From: Phyto melanocephala
Taxonomy: Eukaryota > Arthropoda > Insecta > Diptera > Rhinophoridae
Assembly: GCA_941918925.1 (NCBI GenBank)
Contig: OW799236.1
Span: 16,219,474 to 16,283,473 of the forward strand
Direction: 5' to 3'
Length of the DNA: 64,000 nucleotides
Shown: piece after piece, positions 10,868 through 23,335 of the stretch
How positions within the stretch are numbered: the stretch's first letter is position 1
How the letters are laid out: the number at the start of each line of letters is the position of its first letter
Position numbers and translations under genes: made by a program
The notes under the pieces: model-generated
Seen by the model: only the letters and a program-made list of their open reading frames with translations
Database searches by the model: none
What the model was told of the DNA's origin: nothing

Positions 10868-11686
10868 CTTCTGTTATTTTCCATTACAGATACTTCGTCT
10901 AATCAAAAGTCTAAAGGGTATGGTTTACATTGTTAGAAGGTAACAAGAACGATGTTTTCGTTTAACCAAACAACAAACAGCAAATACAATATCTAATTTA
11001 TTTATTTTGTTTGCTATTTCCCTCATGTTAACTACAACCACCTTGGTTGGCAAAAGTTGTAAAATATTTATGTTTTCATTTTGGCGCAATAAAAAAATAC
11101 ACAATAAAACAAAATGGCAAGTTAATTCAACACAACAGGAGACAGTGGTTTAGTTCAGGTATTTTTGGCCTCACATACGATACATAGAGAACGAAATAAG
11201 GAAATTCTAAATTATAATAAATTTGATATTAAATGTGGTGGCTAGATCAGTTTTAATTTATTCTCTACCTGGTCTAAAAATATCAATCATAGAAATATTT
11301 CGAAAAATATTAAAAAAGACATTTTAGAGGCTGGTTCAAAATCCATGTTTTTTGCCGCTCAAATTTGGGGTTACAAAATTAGATGATATGGACAAACTTT
11401 TCCGATTTTTTTATTAAAAAGATTTATAACTTTCTGTTACGACTGGAATCTACATGCCGCATTTAGAAGCTGGATTTTAATCTTTTTGAAGACACTATCG
11501 CGGATATTGGCCGAGGAACTGAAACCTTCTTTTTTAAAAAATGGTATTTTCTATGTAATATCGTGCAATATCTTTTTCGACACAACACTAAGCCTTAATG
11601 CTATTATTGGAAGTTCTCTGCTAGGTTCAAAAGACTTTTTGAGTGCTATAACTTTAGAAAATGCTAAACCCTTGCAACGATTATAA
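10868..11686. other. AT-rich spacer, possible upstream part of the LINE relic
   Basis: The first 600 bp show nothing. From about 11486 the plus strand has an open stretch that may be a decayed upstream continuation of the LINE relic starting at 11687, but no motif supports it. Confidence 0.4.
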
Positions 11687-12035
11687 TATGAACTTAAAGT
11701 TTGGGCGATAAAGGAACATGTCAGCAAATGGCAAAACATTGAGTGCAGGAAAGTTACGAACATACTATGAAGAAAAACAAATCTTGAGAAATCAAAGAAT
11801 TTCTGAAACTGAATAGACCAACACTTAGGAGACTAGCAAGGGTAATAACAGGTCCCACGGTGTTGAGAACTTATCAAGCTCGCATGAGATTGTCGGAGGA
11901 TATGACATGTAGAGCATGCGAGTAAGAAAACGAGACTTCGGACCACTACTTTTGTAATTGTATTGGGTTAGAGCGTATAATTTTGACTTGATACTATTCC
12001 GAACTTGGAATACCTCGCACTGGATATTCATAAGG
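11687..12035 (+). pseudogene. LINE ORF2 C-terminus (post-RNase H region), relic
   Basis: Pieced frames give YELKVWAIKEHVSKWQNIEC, then FLKLNRPTLRRLARVITGP, YQARMRL, and DMTCRACE-stop-ENETSDHYFCNC. This is the typical 3' end of I/jockey/R1-type LINE ORF2: the 'W...C..SK' block, 'L.R..L..L.RV.TGH', and the zinc-like 'C..C...E.ET..H..C.C'. Frameshifts and one in-frame stop show it is dead. The reverse transcriptase part is not readable upstream. Confidence 0.6.
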
Positions 12036-12256
12036 AATTACATTGAGAGGACTGGGTTTCACTACTCGTCTATTTTTATGAAGAAAATTTGATTATGGTT
12101 TTTATTAGGGAAATTTCATACCACATTTAACATAAAATATGCCAATTAGGCATACGTGTTTACCAGTCAATGATTAGCCCACTATAGCGTGCCCATGAAT
12201 GAAGAGGCTGACATCTGTATTTCCCTAGAAACAATGCCTACATATGATTTGATAGT

Positions 12257-12345
12257 GTGCCCCGGTGGGCTAGTAAGTAGTGAACTAGTCTGCCAGTCTG
12301 TGAATTTGCGGATTGCATATCCGCCAGAGACTCTGTATAGTCTTT
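12257..12345 (+). mobile_element. Diverged SINE fragment, plus orientation
   Basis: GTGCCCCGGTGGGCTAGTAA matches the 5' head of the minus-strand SINE copies, followed by a degenerate B-box area and CCGCCAGAGACTCTG, which matches the body. The 3' body and tail are missing and no target duplication is visible. Confidence 0.55.
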
Positions 12346-12349
12346 GCTC

Positions 12350-14950
12350 TATAGTTTATAGTTCGGTCGAGTCTATAGTTCGGTCGAGTCTATAGCTCGG
12401 TTAAAAAAATATTTGAATATAATTTTTAATTGAATTCTAATAAGAATAAATAAATAAATAAATTTTTTAGAGTTGGTAAAGAAATTTTTTTTATGGTGTG
12501 GATTCTTGTTGAGTATTTCTCTTTTATAAGTGAACGTTAACAGTTCAAGTGATGCTGACCGATTTTTGACATCAGAAGTTAGCTTATACTTTTTGGACAA
12601 TAATTCACACTTCTCTTGGGTAGATTTGCTTGAAGCGGAGTTCAAGTCTCTTTATTTAAAACTAGAAAACCGATATTAAATTTGGTTGTCCCTGCCAGCA
12701 TATGAGCCGAGGTCCTTTGGTTTAAAACTTGGTGCTCTAATCTTTACACCATGCCAACACCCTTAGTTGTAGTTAAATTGCAAATAATTATTTATTCAAT
12801 TTTACTTAATAATTTAGTTTCAAATTTTCTACCCCCTGCACCACTGTTCTGCTATCCGTTCTCTCGCTATTTGTCGGTTGTTATTTCAAGCTTCATTCTA
12901 TGCCTTCGCGTTCAGGTGATAAATTTTTTTATCTATCTTTTGTTCGAATTGTAGCGAAATTTATGTTTTTGAAAAACGTTTTGCTGTGCTAAAAGTCAAT
13001 GAAGTGCAACAAATTGCTTGAGAAAAATACTAATATAATATTTTTAGTTTTATTTTGCCAAACATAAATATCTATTGCTTGGCTTAGCTGAATTTGAAAC
13101 ATCTATTCCCCTAACAGCTGGCTCACCAAAATACGGCTCTTTCGTCCTTTGATTTCTTTATCTTGGATAAACTGATTATACAACACTTCAAAGATTTATT
13201 TGTTTATGAGCATTTGGTTGGAGGGAGGTAAGGAGGGAAGGCTTTTTGGGTTATTAGTTCAGCAAGGGTAAATTGTTATCCTGCTTTCTAGTTTAATTTT
13301 CTAAAGGTATTTTTTATTTCACCACTCACACCTGTTTCTGCTACACTTTTGCGAAAAAATGTTCATTTCCATTATAGATTTATTGTATTGTTTTAGTATT
13401 TTATTTAGGAGGCGTAATAAATTGTAATTAGTTGCTGTGTCTATATAAAATTATACAAAAGAGGAGGAAAAAATAAGTGCGGTTTATGTGTTTAAATTTA
13501 TTTCTAGCATTTATTTATTGTCGTAATTAGTTAAGGTTGATGGTTTAATTATGTTTTACTTAATGGGTTTAGCGAAATGAAAATAACAAAAAAAAAAAAA
13601 AAGCTTCATGTAAAGTTTAAAGTAGCAAATAAATGCTTGTAGTCAAAAGGACGAGGAAGGAAGAAAATAAGTTAAGGAATTACTTCAACTTTAAACAATT
13701 GCTTATAAATTTTAACTTTAGTTAATTGTCAGTGTTAAACATATTTTTCTAAACTTGTGTGCCCTTCTACATATAACTCCACTTTTAAAACTTCTAAGCC
13801 TTTGTAAAGATTTGCGGATGAGAGCATACATATTTTTATATGAGATTGATCGTTAATAGCTTCCTGAGTCAGGAGTTTCTAATAAGCTCTAAAAAGATAC
13901 GTGTGAACTGCCTCGATTTTAATGATCGCCTGTTAAGGATGATAACAGAGTGCTACACAACCCTGCACTACAAAGTTCTAATTGTGGTTTTTATTGTCCG
14001 TTTAAAATATTTCACAATAACAACAAAGAAGGTTGGATAGGTATTTGTAGGGTATTATAGTCATTTTTTTTAAATACACCAGCAAAAAAAAAACTGTGAC
14101 AAAGAAGTGATTTTGCAGGGGTTAAAATGGTGAAAAAGTGGTTTAATTTAGATGAAAATTCTAATAATTTTTATATTAGCTTGTCATTGGGTACCGCGTA
14201 TTTACATAAATAATGAACTCCATTGCGTTCTTATAAGTGCATAGAACAGATGCAAATTTTTCAATAAGCAACCGTTGCTTTATGAGTTAATTTTGTTCAC
14301 ATGAATTAACGTGAATTATTTAAGATATTAAGCAAAGTGTTGCATTCATTTTTAAGCACATAATTTATAAAAAATTATTTCGCATTTAGGAAGTAATTTA
14401 AATGAATGCTCTTGCATTTTAGATCTGGATGTCCTAAAAATGTAGTAGTGCAAAGGTATTCAACTTTATTTTTTAATATAATTTTTGAAACTGACAGAAA
14501 TTGATAAGTTATTAGAAAAAATTTATCATCAATAAAAATCTTATTTAAATTAATTTTTACAGACAAAATATAGTTTTAATATATTAATTTTTTAACTGAT
14601 CTTTGTCCTTGTTTAAGACTTCGAAATTGTAAGGATATTAATTTGTTACAGATTGAACATTTAGTTTCATTTATGTTTATATGCCTTTAGCACTTTCCTT
14701 TTTTTTTTTTGGTTGACTATAACATGTTAAGTAATACACAGCCGAAATGTTATATAATGTGCTGCATACTTAAGGGGGTAGTTATTTTTCCTATATATAA
14801 CTTAACATTAACATCTGACTTATTTTTTTAAATGTAACCGCCTCTGGTAATAACCAGAATGTAGTTGTCTATATGCGGGACATATGTGTAAAGTTTGAGA
14901 TTATTTTGTGAAATACAAAATGCCAAAGATCCCACTCCCGAGACTTTGAG
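12350..14950. other. AT-rich stretch with no supported gene
   Basis: Short frames only (for example 12373-12645 minus, 12751-12954 plus), all of low-complexity composition. No repeat end, RNA gene or splice-linked exon was recognised in these 2.6 kb. Confidence 0.5.
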
Positions 14951-14952
14951 GT

Positions 14953-15110
14953 GTGAAACTCGAACCAGGGGATAGTGCAAGGTATCTAGGACTAATACTT
15001 GATGGTACTCTCTCCTTGTTTTAAAACACCTAATTGAGAGTGTCTAAGGCATCTATTGCATTATATTCATATAGACAGACCATTGCAATTCACTTTGTAA
15101 AATTAATTCA
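14953..15110 (+). pseudogene. LINE reverse transcriptase thumb fragment
   Basis: One frame reads VKLEPGDSARYLGLILDGTL, then two stops, then LRVSKASIALYSYRQTIA. The 'A-x-YLG-x-ILD-x-L-x-W' block and the following 'V-KA-x-x-ALY' helix are the region after the YADD catalytic site in jockey/R1/I-type reverse transcriptases. Only about 50 codons survive. It ends within 150 bp of the unrelated minus-strand relic at 15250. Confidence 0.65.
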
Positions 15111-15249
15111 AAGGAGGCTTCTTCCCTTTCATTATTTTCGTCGTCTTGTTCGTTATGGTGAAGTTCTTCTGTTGCTTCGCAGCAACATAATAGTTCAATT
15201 ACTTCAGGTGGTAACGTGGAACGTGTTCATTTTTGAATGCGTCTGTTTA

Positions 15250-16050
15250 AAAATGTTGTGGAAATAATGGATCTGAAGTATCCATGGCCCTATTAAACAC
15301 ATCTAGTAGGTTATTGGTGCGGGTGTTTCTACGCGCGTGATGTAGGCGATCGGCTTTGTATATTTTATGACGAGATTCATCAGAACCTTCTCCAAAAAAT
15401 CCAATTGGAAGTGGAGCATTTTCTATTATTTGCTTTGAGTGAATTAACATTTTGTGAACCGTAGAAGTCATTGGCAACCAGGGATATCGCCCCTGAAAAA
15501 TTTTTGTTGTTTCAAAACAATATAATTCAAATTTCTCTAAATTTATTTTGAAATGACAGGATAATCAAATCAGTATTATTTTGATGGTCCTGTTGGACTT
15601 TGAATACTTTCCTTTAGTATTACAGCAAAATCGATTTCACCTTGTTTACGTGCTGATGTTGCTGCTGCACGAACGAAAAGACTTGTGTTAGCTTTAGCAT
15701 TTGAAAGCTCTGCAGCTTCTTTTCTTTTTCCAAATTCAGATTTTTCGCTAAATGGTACACGAGGACGTCCAACAGCGCCACTTGTTGCCTTTTCTAAAAT
15801 GCCATCTACCACAATATTTAATTCAGCATTTAGCCATGCCTGGTTTTGGTTTTTGAATACATTTGTCTTTCTATGACACTTTTTCCACTTTTGTTCTAGT
15901 TTAAAGCAAAACAAATTAATTTTTTTTGGTAATTTGTTTCAGCATTTCATCAAAAATTGACGAGGTTTCAAGTTTGTCATATACGTGTTTCAAAACGGCA
16001 TCAACTTTTTTTTGTACTTTCCTTTTGCCATACTTCAAAAAGATCAATCT
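15250..16050 (-). pseudogene. Relic of an unclassified transposon-type protein
   Basis: Three minus-strand pieces occur in the expected order. Near 16040-15940: YGKRKVQKKVDAVLKHVYDK then ETSSIFDEMLKQI. At 15914-15579: FCFKLEQKWKKCHRKTNVF, GRPRVPFSEKSEFGKRKEAA and ELSNAKANTSLFVRAAATSA. At about 15520-15250: QGRYPWLPMTSTVHKMLIHS, then QIIENAPLPIGFFGEGSDES and SDPLFPQHF. The 'GRPR-x-F-x-x-x-S', 'PTVHK-x-L-x-H' and 'LPIG-x-x-x-E' signatures recur in uncharacterised, multi-copy insect and hydra proteins that behave like transposon products. The part between the last two pieces is deleted and frames differ, so it is dead. The biochemical role is unknown to me. Confidence 0.5.
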
Positions 16051-16059
16051 GTTTTATAC

Positions 16060-17740
16060 AGAGGTTACCTAACAAAAAGAGGCATTACTCGCAAAACGCA
16101 AAAAATCGCAATTTTTGATAAATACCAAATAACTCACTAGACAATATTCTAATTATTTTGTGCAATTTGAGAGTGGAGAAATGGGGTATATTTTTTTAAA
16201 AGCTTTCAGAAAATAAAAATTTTATAAAAATTTAACTATTTATAGATGTTTACGCTAATGAGTTATTTATTAAGTATAGCGACATATGTATAGAACATGT
16301 AAAACTAAGAGTATAATTACCTACTTGGCTCTTTCTTTTCCATTTTACTCTAATAAATTATCACAATCACAGTCCGAGATATACGCACTTAAAGTTGACC
16401 ACGCACTACTTAACTTAGGAACACAATTATAGAAAAAATTTAATCAGTTGACTTCGACACGCTGCTGTTTAACGGTTATTAATATTTAGTCAAAAAAATC
16501 ACTTTTTTTTATTCTGAAGTCTTTAGAATTAAAAAAACAACAACAACAATAGTAAAACTGCAAGTTGATTTTTGGACTTTCACACAGAAAAATGTGTCGT
16601 TTGACCTAAAGTGCATTGGTAAGAACTTACGAATAAATGCGTGGATCGCGATCGATCGCTGCCTGGCTAATGGAAATGGTTGTTAAATCGATTCTTATGC
16701 GGAAAAAAATCACCCATGCCACATACAGTAAACTCCTAGAAAATGTTCTGTGAAGCAGAGAACTGCCTGTTACAGGAAGGCTCTTTTTTAGAATTACGGA
16801 TTACTTTAGCATTCTACAGGCTGATATATCGGCGTTCAAAGGGACAGTAACTGGCTGAGATACTAAAGGGTATTCTAAAATGATGTCAGTAATATTTAGT
16901 AGCAATCAGTACTGATGCTGTCGCTTATATTTCTGCTTACATTTATACATGAGTCTCATAGTGTGCTCTCGCTTAAAATGTAAGCAGCGATGTCGGTAAG
17001 TGCCATTTCACTTACGTTATAAGTGGTGTTCTACTTAGATTTATTTATAAATATAAATTTTTTATAACTATTATTTGTTATAAAAATAATATTTATTATT
17101 ATTTATTTCTTTGCAAACTTTAAGTAACCTTTCTGTTGCACTATAAACTTTAAAATAACATCTGTATAATAACACACTTTTCTTGTTTTTTTTTGTAAAG
17201 CCGCTATAATTGTATTTTTTTGTGACTTTGCATTCATATGCATAAGCACACTAACTCGTCACTTACATTCTAATCGGAGTTTTAATTAGGAAAAATATAA
17301 TTCATGAATTTTTTTAACATAAACACACGACCTAACACATCGCTTATATTGCAATAGAAGTTATAATTAGTAGGTGATATTTATTAGGTTACACATATAT
17401 AACATAATAAGTACTTAAATCGCTCGCTTACAATGTTATACTAATGTCATCGATTATAATCTAGGTACTTAGTTCTATTTACCGCTGGGTACTTAAGTCA
17501 AGCCGATAGTGAGCGGCACTTAGAGCCCTGTATCTGGGGAAAGTTTTCTTTATGATCTACCAAGTATGGTCGTTTTTTCGTACTTTGGGCTGGATCTAGA
17601 TTATAGGACTGTTTTTTCTCTGGGAGAAAAGGAGAAGGAACTAGCTGGACCCCCGTGTAATTGCCTACAGGATCATTAGCTTGCTTAGCCTATCCTAGCC
17701 CATCTCTATTATATGGTACTGGCACTATAAATAACAACAC
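16060..17740. other. AT-rich spacer, nothing recognised
   Basis: No supported frame. Several 'cacttac/gtaagtg' words occur between 16960 and 17520, but I could not resolve them into a terminal repeat. Confidence 0.45.
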
Positions 17741-17743
17741 AAC

Positions 17744-17877
<134 letters not shown>

Positions 17878-17879
17878 TT

Positions 17880-19626
17880 ACAACAGAGTTCATTACAACA
17901 AGTATGTACGAACATAATGACAGGCAATAAATCAACAAACGACAACAACGTTTGAGCCAGAGTAAATATGATTTGTATGGTATATATTTCCAAATTAAGA
18001 GTGAATTTAATTTCTTTTACATTTTATCTTTAATTTCACTGTATCATTAATTATTTTACTTTGTCTATATTACAGAGTAAATCCCAATCAGTTTATAAAT
18101 TATATTTCCTCTTTACCAGCATAAATAAAATAAAGCTTAACTTATTTGTTTGTATGTAATAATGTCATGTTAAAATGTTTTGTAAAAGCAAAAAAAAAAC
18201 ATTTTTTCTTCCAAATATAACACAATTAGCGTCACGCTTTTTCAACCATGAAGCCTTTTGTTATTTACAAAAACTTGTGACTACAATAACAGAAATACAA
18301 AACAATGGTTTTCAATTCTGTAAAAAATAATTTAAAGGGTTTTATTTTGTTGTTAATTTTTCAACTCTTCTAAACAAAAACAATTAAACCAAAATACCAA
18401 TTTCTTTGCTTAATTCTAAATTATAAAAATCAAAGTTTACGCACAACAGTTTAGCAGTAGTGTGGGTTTTGTATTAAAACTCTAACAAACAACTTAATAA
18501 CTAAAGTTTCTAACAAACGGGACAATTTAAATAAATTTAAACTAAACACTTGTTGGTGTGTGTGTGTTGTAAATGTTTGTGTGAGCTAATTTTGATTTTG
18601 AAACGGAGTGAATATATGTTCAGGCAATCCCTCTTCCAATCTTACTCCCATATACAAATTTTGTTTTTATTGAGAACATTAAATCCCATTAACAGATTTA
18701 AAATGGCAACATAAAGGCTACTGGTTTTGTTTTCCGGTTTACTTGAATGTTTTGTATGAGCGTGTGTGTATGTTTTAAATGTGTGTATAAACAATGAAAG
18801 GTCTTTTACAAACTGAATGTTTAACATTTTCAACATTAAAACAAAACTATTATTTTTTTTTTCATTATCTTACTATTAAATGTGTATAGAGAAAACAAAT
18901 TGAAAACATACAAAATAATTGTGCAACAAATGCGAGGGTTAAGTGAGAAAGTCTATTAAAAAGGGAATAAAAATAAAAATAAAACAGATTTAAAATACAA
19001 ATTACTTTGTACTTAATAAACATCAGTTTTCAATGTTGTTAAAGTCAAAATGCACTCGTGTTACAGAACAAATTTTTCCATTGAAGCAAAAATTTATATT
19101 TTAATTTAAATAAAACACATATACTGCATTCAGTGAAAATCTATAAGTCATCAGTTTGCTTATGATCTTCTTAGCCAAAATATTATTACTTATGCTCTAA
19201 GTGCCTTTAACTAAATGAGAATTATAAAAATTTATGTATTTTAATGACTTTTAATAAATTTATCTATAAGGAATTGTATTGTATTGTATTCTTCGTAAGA
19301 CAGACGATATGTAATAGGCATTGAAAAGTATGTTGTTTAGCAAGTCATTACTGAGTTTTTGTTGGGAAACTGACGACATAGATTTTCACAAATATGTGAA
19401 ATTTCAAATTAACGTATCGCAGAATAATTAAATCAGATTTTCAAAAGGTAGAAGCTTAAAAGTGGTTGTTGTGGTGCTTTTCTATACTTTAAAATAACTA
19501 GACTAGGTATAAACAAGTCAACTTTAAAATTAGGTGATCAAACAACCCACGGTCGACCCTAATTTGTTCTCACAAAAATAGTCATTTTATCTGCAAACTT
19601 TAACATTTATTTATTTTGATATTTAC
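17880..19626. other. AT-rich spacer, nothing recognised
   Basis: No supported gene or repeat end. A short TG-rich stretch lies at 18550-18580. Confidence 0.5.
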
Positions 19627-20167
19627 TTAACCCTAGCCCTTATACCCAACTTTTATTACGTAAACGTATACCTAAGTACATGTGTGGCCAGTAACAATTA
19701 TTTGCGTTTTTCCTTATAATTTTTTTAGCAAAAATTGTTTTTATTTATAAAATTTTAACTTTAATATATTAATTAAAATTTTGACTGGTTAGAATAAGTT
19801 TGCGTACATAGCATTACTTTTATATTTTAGATCTGGCGACGTTCTGCTTGGCATATTATTAAAAAAAAGGCATTTTTACAGCCAAAAAATCGTTACAAAA
19901 TGTGTTCGAATTTATGGGAACTTCATTTTCAACATCAAGTCCTTACAGGCAAAAATTAGTATTTGCCTACTTCTAATTGTCGAAAGTATTAAAATTTTTT
20001 TATTGTTGTTAGAAAAGTTGGTTTTTAAAGTCTACTTTTGTGAAAATAATAAAAATAAAAATTTAATGCCAAAACAAACGTTCAACTGCCTTCGAGACAA
20101 TATAAGAGGTGAATTCAAATACATATGTATATAAAAAAATAATATAAACGCAATGAAAATAACAGAT

Positions 20168-20469
20168 TGTCTAGTGCCGATAGAAAAGAGTATGCCCAAA
20201 GGCTTTTTGACGACATTTTAGTGGACGATATATATCCGGACACTGAAAATATCAAAGAAGAACATGAAAAGCTCCTAATCGAAGTTACATATTCGGATAT
20301 TGAAAAACGGAGGAGAATATCTATTATGACGACAATTGATAATGGGGAAGATGATGACCAGGAAAGCAACGCTGAGGATGGTTCAGTGCAAATAAATTTG
20401 GGTGCAGCTGAATTCGCTGCACGTGATGCGGAGGCTACATACAGAGCATACAATGCCAATCATCTGTAG
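20168..20469 (+). pseudogene. Probable N-terminal part of the piggyBac transposase
   Basis: A 100-residue open frame with no ATG reads SSADRKEYAQRLFDDILVDD, then a mixed acidic/basic part with RRRISIMTTIDNGEDDDQES and NLGAAEFAARDAEATYRAYN. It has no known domain, but an acidic, low-conservation N-terminus is usual before the conserved piggyBac core. Its position, between the left terminal repeat and the core fragment on the same strand, fits. The frame ends in TAG and the next recognisable piece begins about 30 bp later. It could instead be unrelated sequence carried by the element. Confidence 0.5.
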
Positions 20470-20501
20470 GGGCAACTTAAAATTTAGAATCCTGTTATGT
20501 T

Positions 20502-21029
20502 GAGCGATTGTATGCATTTAAAGGAGTGCTTATTATGACTGGTTAAGACCACAATAACGGCGAAAGTATTCCAGATTTGTGGTCGGTAAAAAATTGTCCA
20601 CTTTATCGTGCTGCAATTGGCATCAATCGATTCCAAGCATTACTGGGGTTTACAAGGTTTGATGATTCCAACAGAAGAGAAATTCACCAACAAACTGACA
20701 AAGTTGCTCCAATCTCCGAGTTGTGGACCGTGATGAACGGTCAGTCAAGGTTCAGGTAATGCGCAATTCCAACACAAAACTTGGCATATCGAGTTTTGTA
20801 AGTACGGCCATGCAAGAAAGATTTGATGCGTCAGCTTAAACGTCTGCAGCGTCAAATGTGTGCGGAAAAAATCCAAGTTTGAAGCTGCTTTTTTTATTAT
20901 ATTCAAGACGAGCACAAAAGACGTACTCGTAACATATGCTTTAATTGTAAACGGTCATCATGTGTGCATCATTCAAGAAATTACTTTGTATGCGAAAATT
21001 GCAATAATGGCGAAAACACTTTAATTTAA
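20502..21029 (+). pseudogene. piggyBac transposase: conserved N-core and cysteine-rich C-terminus
   Basis: From 20502 one frame reads ERLYAFKGVLIMTG, one stop, then GESIPDLWSVKNCPLYRAAI, INRFQALLGFTRFDD, and TDKVAPISELWTVMN. This is the N-terminal core of the DDE_Tnp_1_7 family ('GVLIMTG', 'PLYR..M..NRF..LL...RFDD', 'D.L.PI...W'). After a jump, 20916-21029 gives RTRNICFNCKRSSC, VHHSRNYFVCENC and a stop, the CxxC...C..H...CxxC zinc-binding C-terminal domain. The catalytic Asp region in between is missing, apart from fragments near 20765-20880. The enzyme would be inactive. Confidence 0.85.
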
Positions 21030-21339
21030 GTAATAAAATAAAAACATAAATTTACATAAAAAAACAAACATTCTTTAATTTGTATAGACAATTCAGACAA
21101 TTCCATTAGTGGCCACATCTGTACTTGGGTAAACGTTCTTGGGGGTCTCGACTTTAGAAGCTCATAGCTCCTCAAACACTTGATCTAGGATAATAATTGA
21201 GATGTCAGTTAACGCAGATTTCATCCATTTTCTTAGATCTAAAGTTTCAGTAAAAAAGCATAAGCCGTATAGAAGGTGCATTACTCAGAAGTGTCAATGG
21301 CCACACCTGTACTCGGGTATAAGGACTAGGGTTAAATGT

Positions 21340-22600
21340 GTAGTGTTGCATGTTTAACTTAAAATAACTACGTTGTATGGTTATAAGTAAGTAAATGTTT
21401 TGTTGTTATGTTTTAAAAACCTACTAATACTCTAACAAATACAAATTAAATCCTAATTGAATAAACCACACAAATAACGACAGCAAGCAGACAACAGTTT
21501 TAATAAAATTTATATCAAGTATCAAACAAATAACAAAACAGTAAATAAACAGACAAATAGGAATATAAATAGAACTATACGGTATCTGCATAAAAAAAAA
21601 CATTTTAGCATTAACAAGAAAAAAATAGGAAAACGGATTTAATTGTTTTCAAATATATGAATGTATGGTCTGTGATTAACAAACGAAATCAGCTTAAGAC
21701 ATAAAAACAATTAAAAAAAAAAATTACAATGGAAAACAACAACAACCAAAAACCGTAAAGTTCCTGAAACATAACAAAAACATAACAAACAAAAGGTATT
21801 TTATCGTTGTACATTGAAAACTCTCACCATATTTAATAAGAGCTTTGGAATATTGTTTGTAATTATCTTTTCTGGATGGGGGCTTTCTAGGCAATTATTG
21901 ACCAATTTCTTGGTAGGCAATTTCTGTTACGCAACGAAGTGAATAGATTTTTTTTTTTTTTTTTTTTTTTTTAAAGTGAAACCTATGTTTCCTCAAATGC
22001 CACCTTTAGAAAATTTATTATTTCACATGCTGTGTGTCATGTGTCCTGCTGAAATCACATGTCTGCAACATTAGTGCCTTCTAATTAAGGCACGTTAAAG
22101 TTAGAAATATATTCTCTTTACCCCTGCCTTTGACTGTTATTTTGACCATTACCATTTACTTTAATGAATACAAGTATATAGACTATAGCGAGCTACTGAC
22201 TACAATCTGTTCAAATTTAACTACATTTCTATACATAAAGACAATTTGCAATTATTGACGCCATGATAGTACGAGATCACCATTGCCGCTGTAGAAAATT
22301 ATTTTTTTTTTTGTTGGCGATATTGATCAGATTTAGTCATGCCAATATAAGATTTTTTAAGTAAATGCGAGCCTGAAAATATTTAATTTTAATTAAAAGG
22401 AAAGAAGATCACAAAATCCTAATTTTATAAATTCACGTTCTAAACAATGTAAATGATCTTCTGGCTGCACTGCTAGCCTATAGCTCATAACCTTAACTTA
22501 AGAGAACTTTTAAATTACTATTCCTAGAAAACAACAGCCACAGGTAGTAGAAAGTATTACAAATTTTTTATAAAAAACAAAAAGTATAAAAATTATTTCT
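21340..22600. other. AT-rich spacer with a 24-base T run
   Basis: No supported gene. A run of T occupies about 21949-21972. The end of this stretch grades into A/T runs leading to the 29-bp tandem array. Confidence 0.5.
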
Positions 22601-22604
22601 ATAA

Positions 22605-23335
22605 AAAAATAATTAAAAAAAAAAAAAAAAATTTTTTTTAATTTTCAAAAAATTTTATTCCTATAGAAAATGTTTCAAAAATTTTATTTCTATAAAAAAT
22701 TTTTCAAAAATTTTATTTCTATAGAAAATTTTTCAAAAATTTTATTTCTATAGAAAATTTTTCAAAAATTTTATTTCTATAGAAAATTTTTCAAAAATTT
22801 TATTTCTATAGAAAATTTTTCAAACATTTTATTTCTATAGAAAATTTTTCAAACATTTTATTTCTATAGAAAATTTTTAAAAAATTTTATTTCTATAGAA
22901 AATTTTTAAAAAATTTTATTTCTATAGAAAATTTTTAAAAAATTTTATTTCTATAGAAAATTTTTAAAAAATTTTATTTCTATAGAAAATTTTTCAAAAA
23001 TTTTATTTCTATAGAAAATTTTTCGAAAATTTTATTTCTATAGAAAATTTTTCAAAAATTTCATTTCTATAGACAATTTTTCAAACATTTTATTTCTATA
23101 GAAAATTTTTAAAAAATTTTATTTCTATAGAAAATTTTTAAAAAATTTTATTGCTATAGAAAATTTTTCAAAAATTTTATTTCTCTAGAAAATTTTTCAA
23201 AAATTTTATTTCTATAGAAAATTTTTCAAAAATTTTATTTCAATACAAAATTTTTCAAACATTTTATTTCTATAGAAAATGTTTTAAAAATTTTATTTCT
23301 AGAAAATGTTTCAAAACTTTTATTTTTATAAAAAA
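22605..23335. repeat. 29-bp tandem array with a palindromic core
   Basis: About 23-25 copies of a 29-bp unit, TTTCTATAGAAAATTTTTCA plus AAAATTTTA. Each unit contains the perfect 12-bp palindrome TTTCTATAGAAA and an AAAATTTT-type inverted pair. Variants (CAAACATT, AAAAAATT) occur in blocks, which indicates local duplication of subgroups. Two or three more units appear at 23984-24066 beyond an insertion. Confidence 0.9.

Larger units (their letters stand above)
19631..21331 (+). mobile_element. piggyBac-family element with TTAA target duplications
   Basis: The left end is TTAA (19627-19630) plus CCCTAGCCCTTATACCC. The right end, read inward, is TTAA (21332-21335) plus CCCTAGTCCTTATACCC, so 16 of 17 bases match. 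TTAA duplication and a CCCTAG start are the classic piggyBac signature. A subterminal inverted pair GTACATGTGTGGCC / GTACAGGTGTGGCC follows at both ends (19678-19691 and 21299-21312), and a further copy of the motif lies near 21112. The 1,701-bp interior holds broken transposase. The short length against a usual ~2.5 kb, and the loss of the central catalytic region, indicate an internally deleted, inactive copy. Confidence 0.9.

Noticed and set aside
12640..12770. Weak tRNA-like A-box on the minus strand ('ttggcatggtgtaaag')
   Set aside because: No B box at the right distance and no match to the SINE family.
20168..20469. A host exon (preceded by 'aacag', open for 100 codons)
   Set aside because: No pyrimidine tract and no donor site, and it lies between piggyBac ends in line with transposase pieces, so a transposase N-terminus is more likely.
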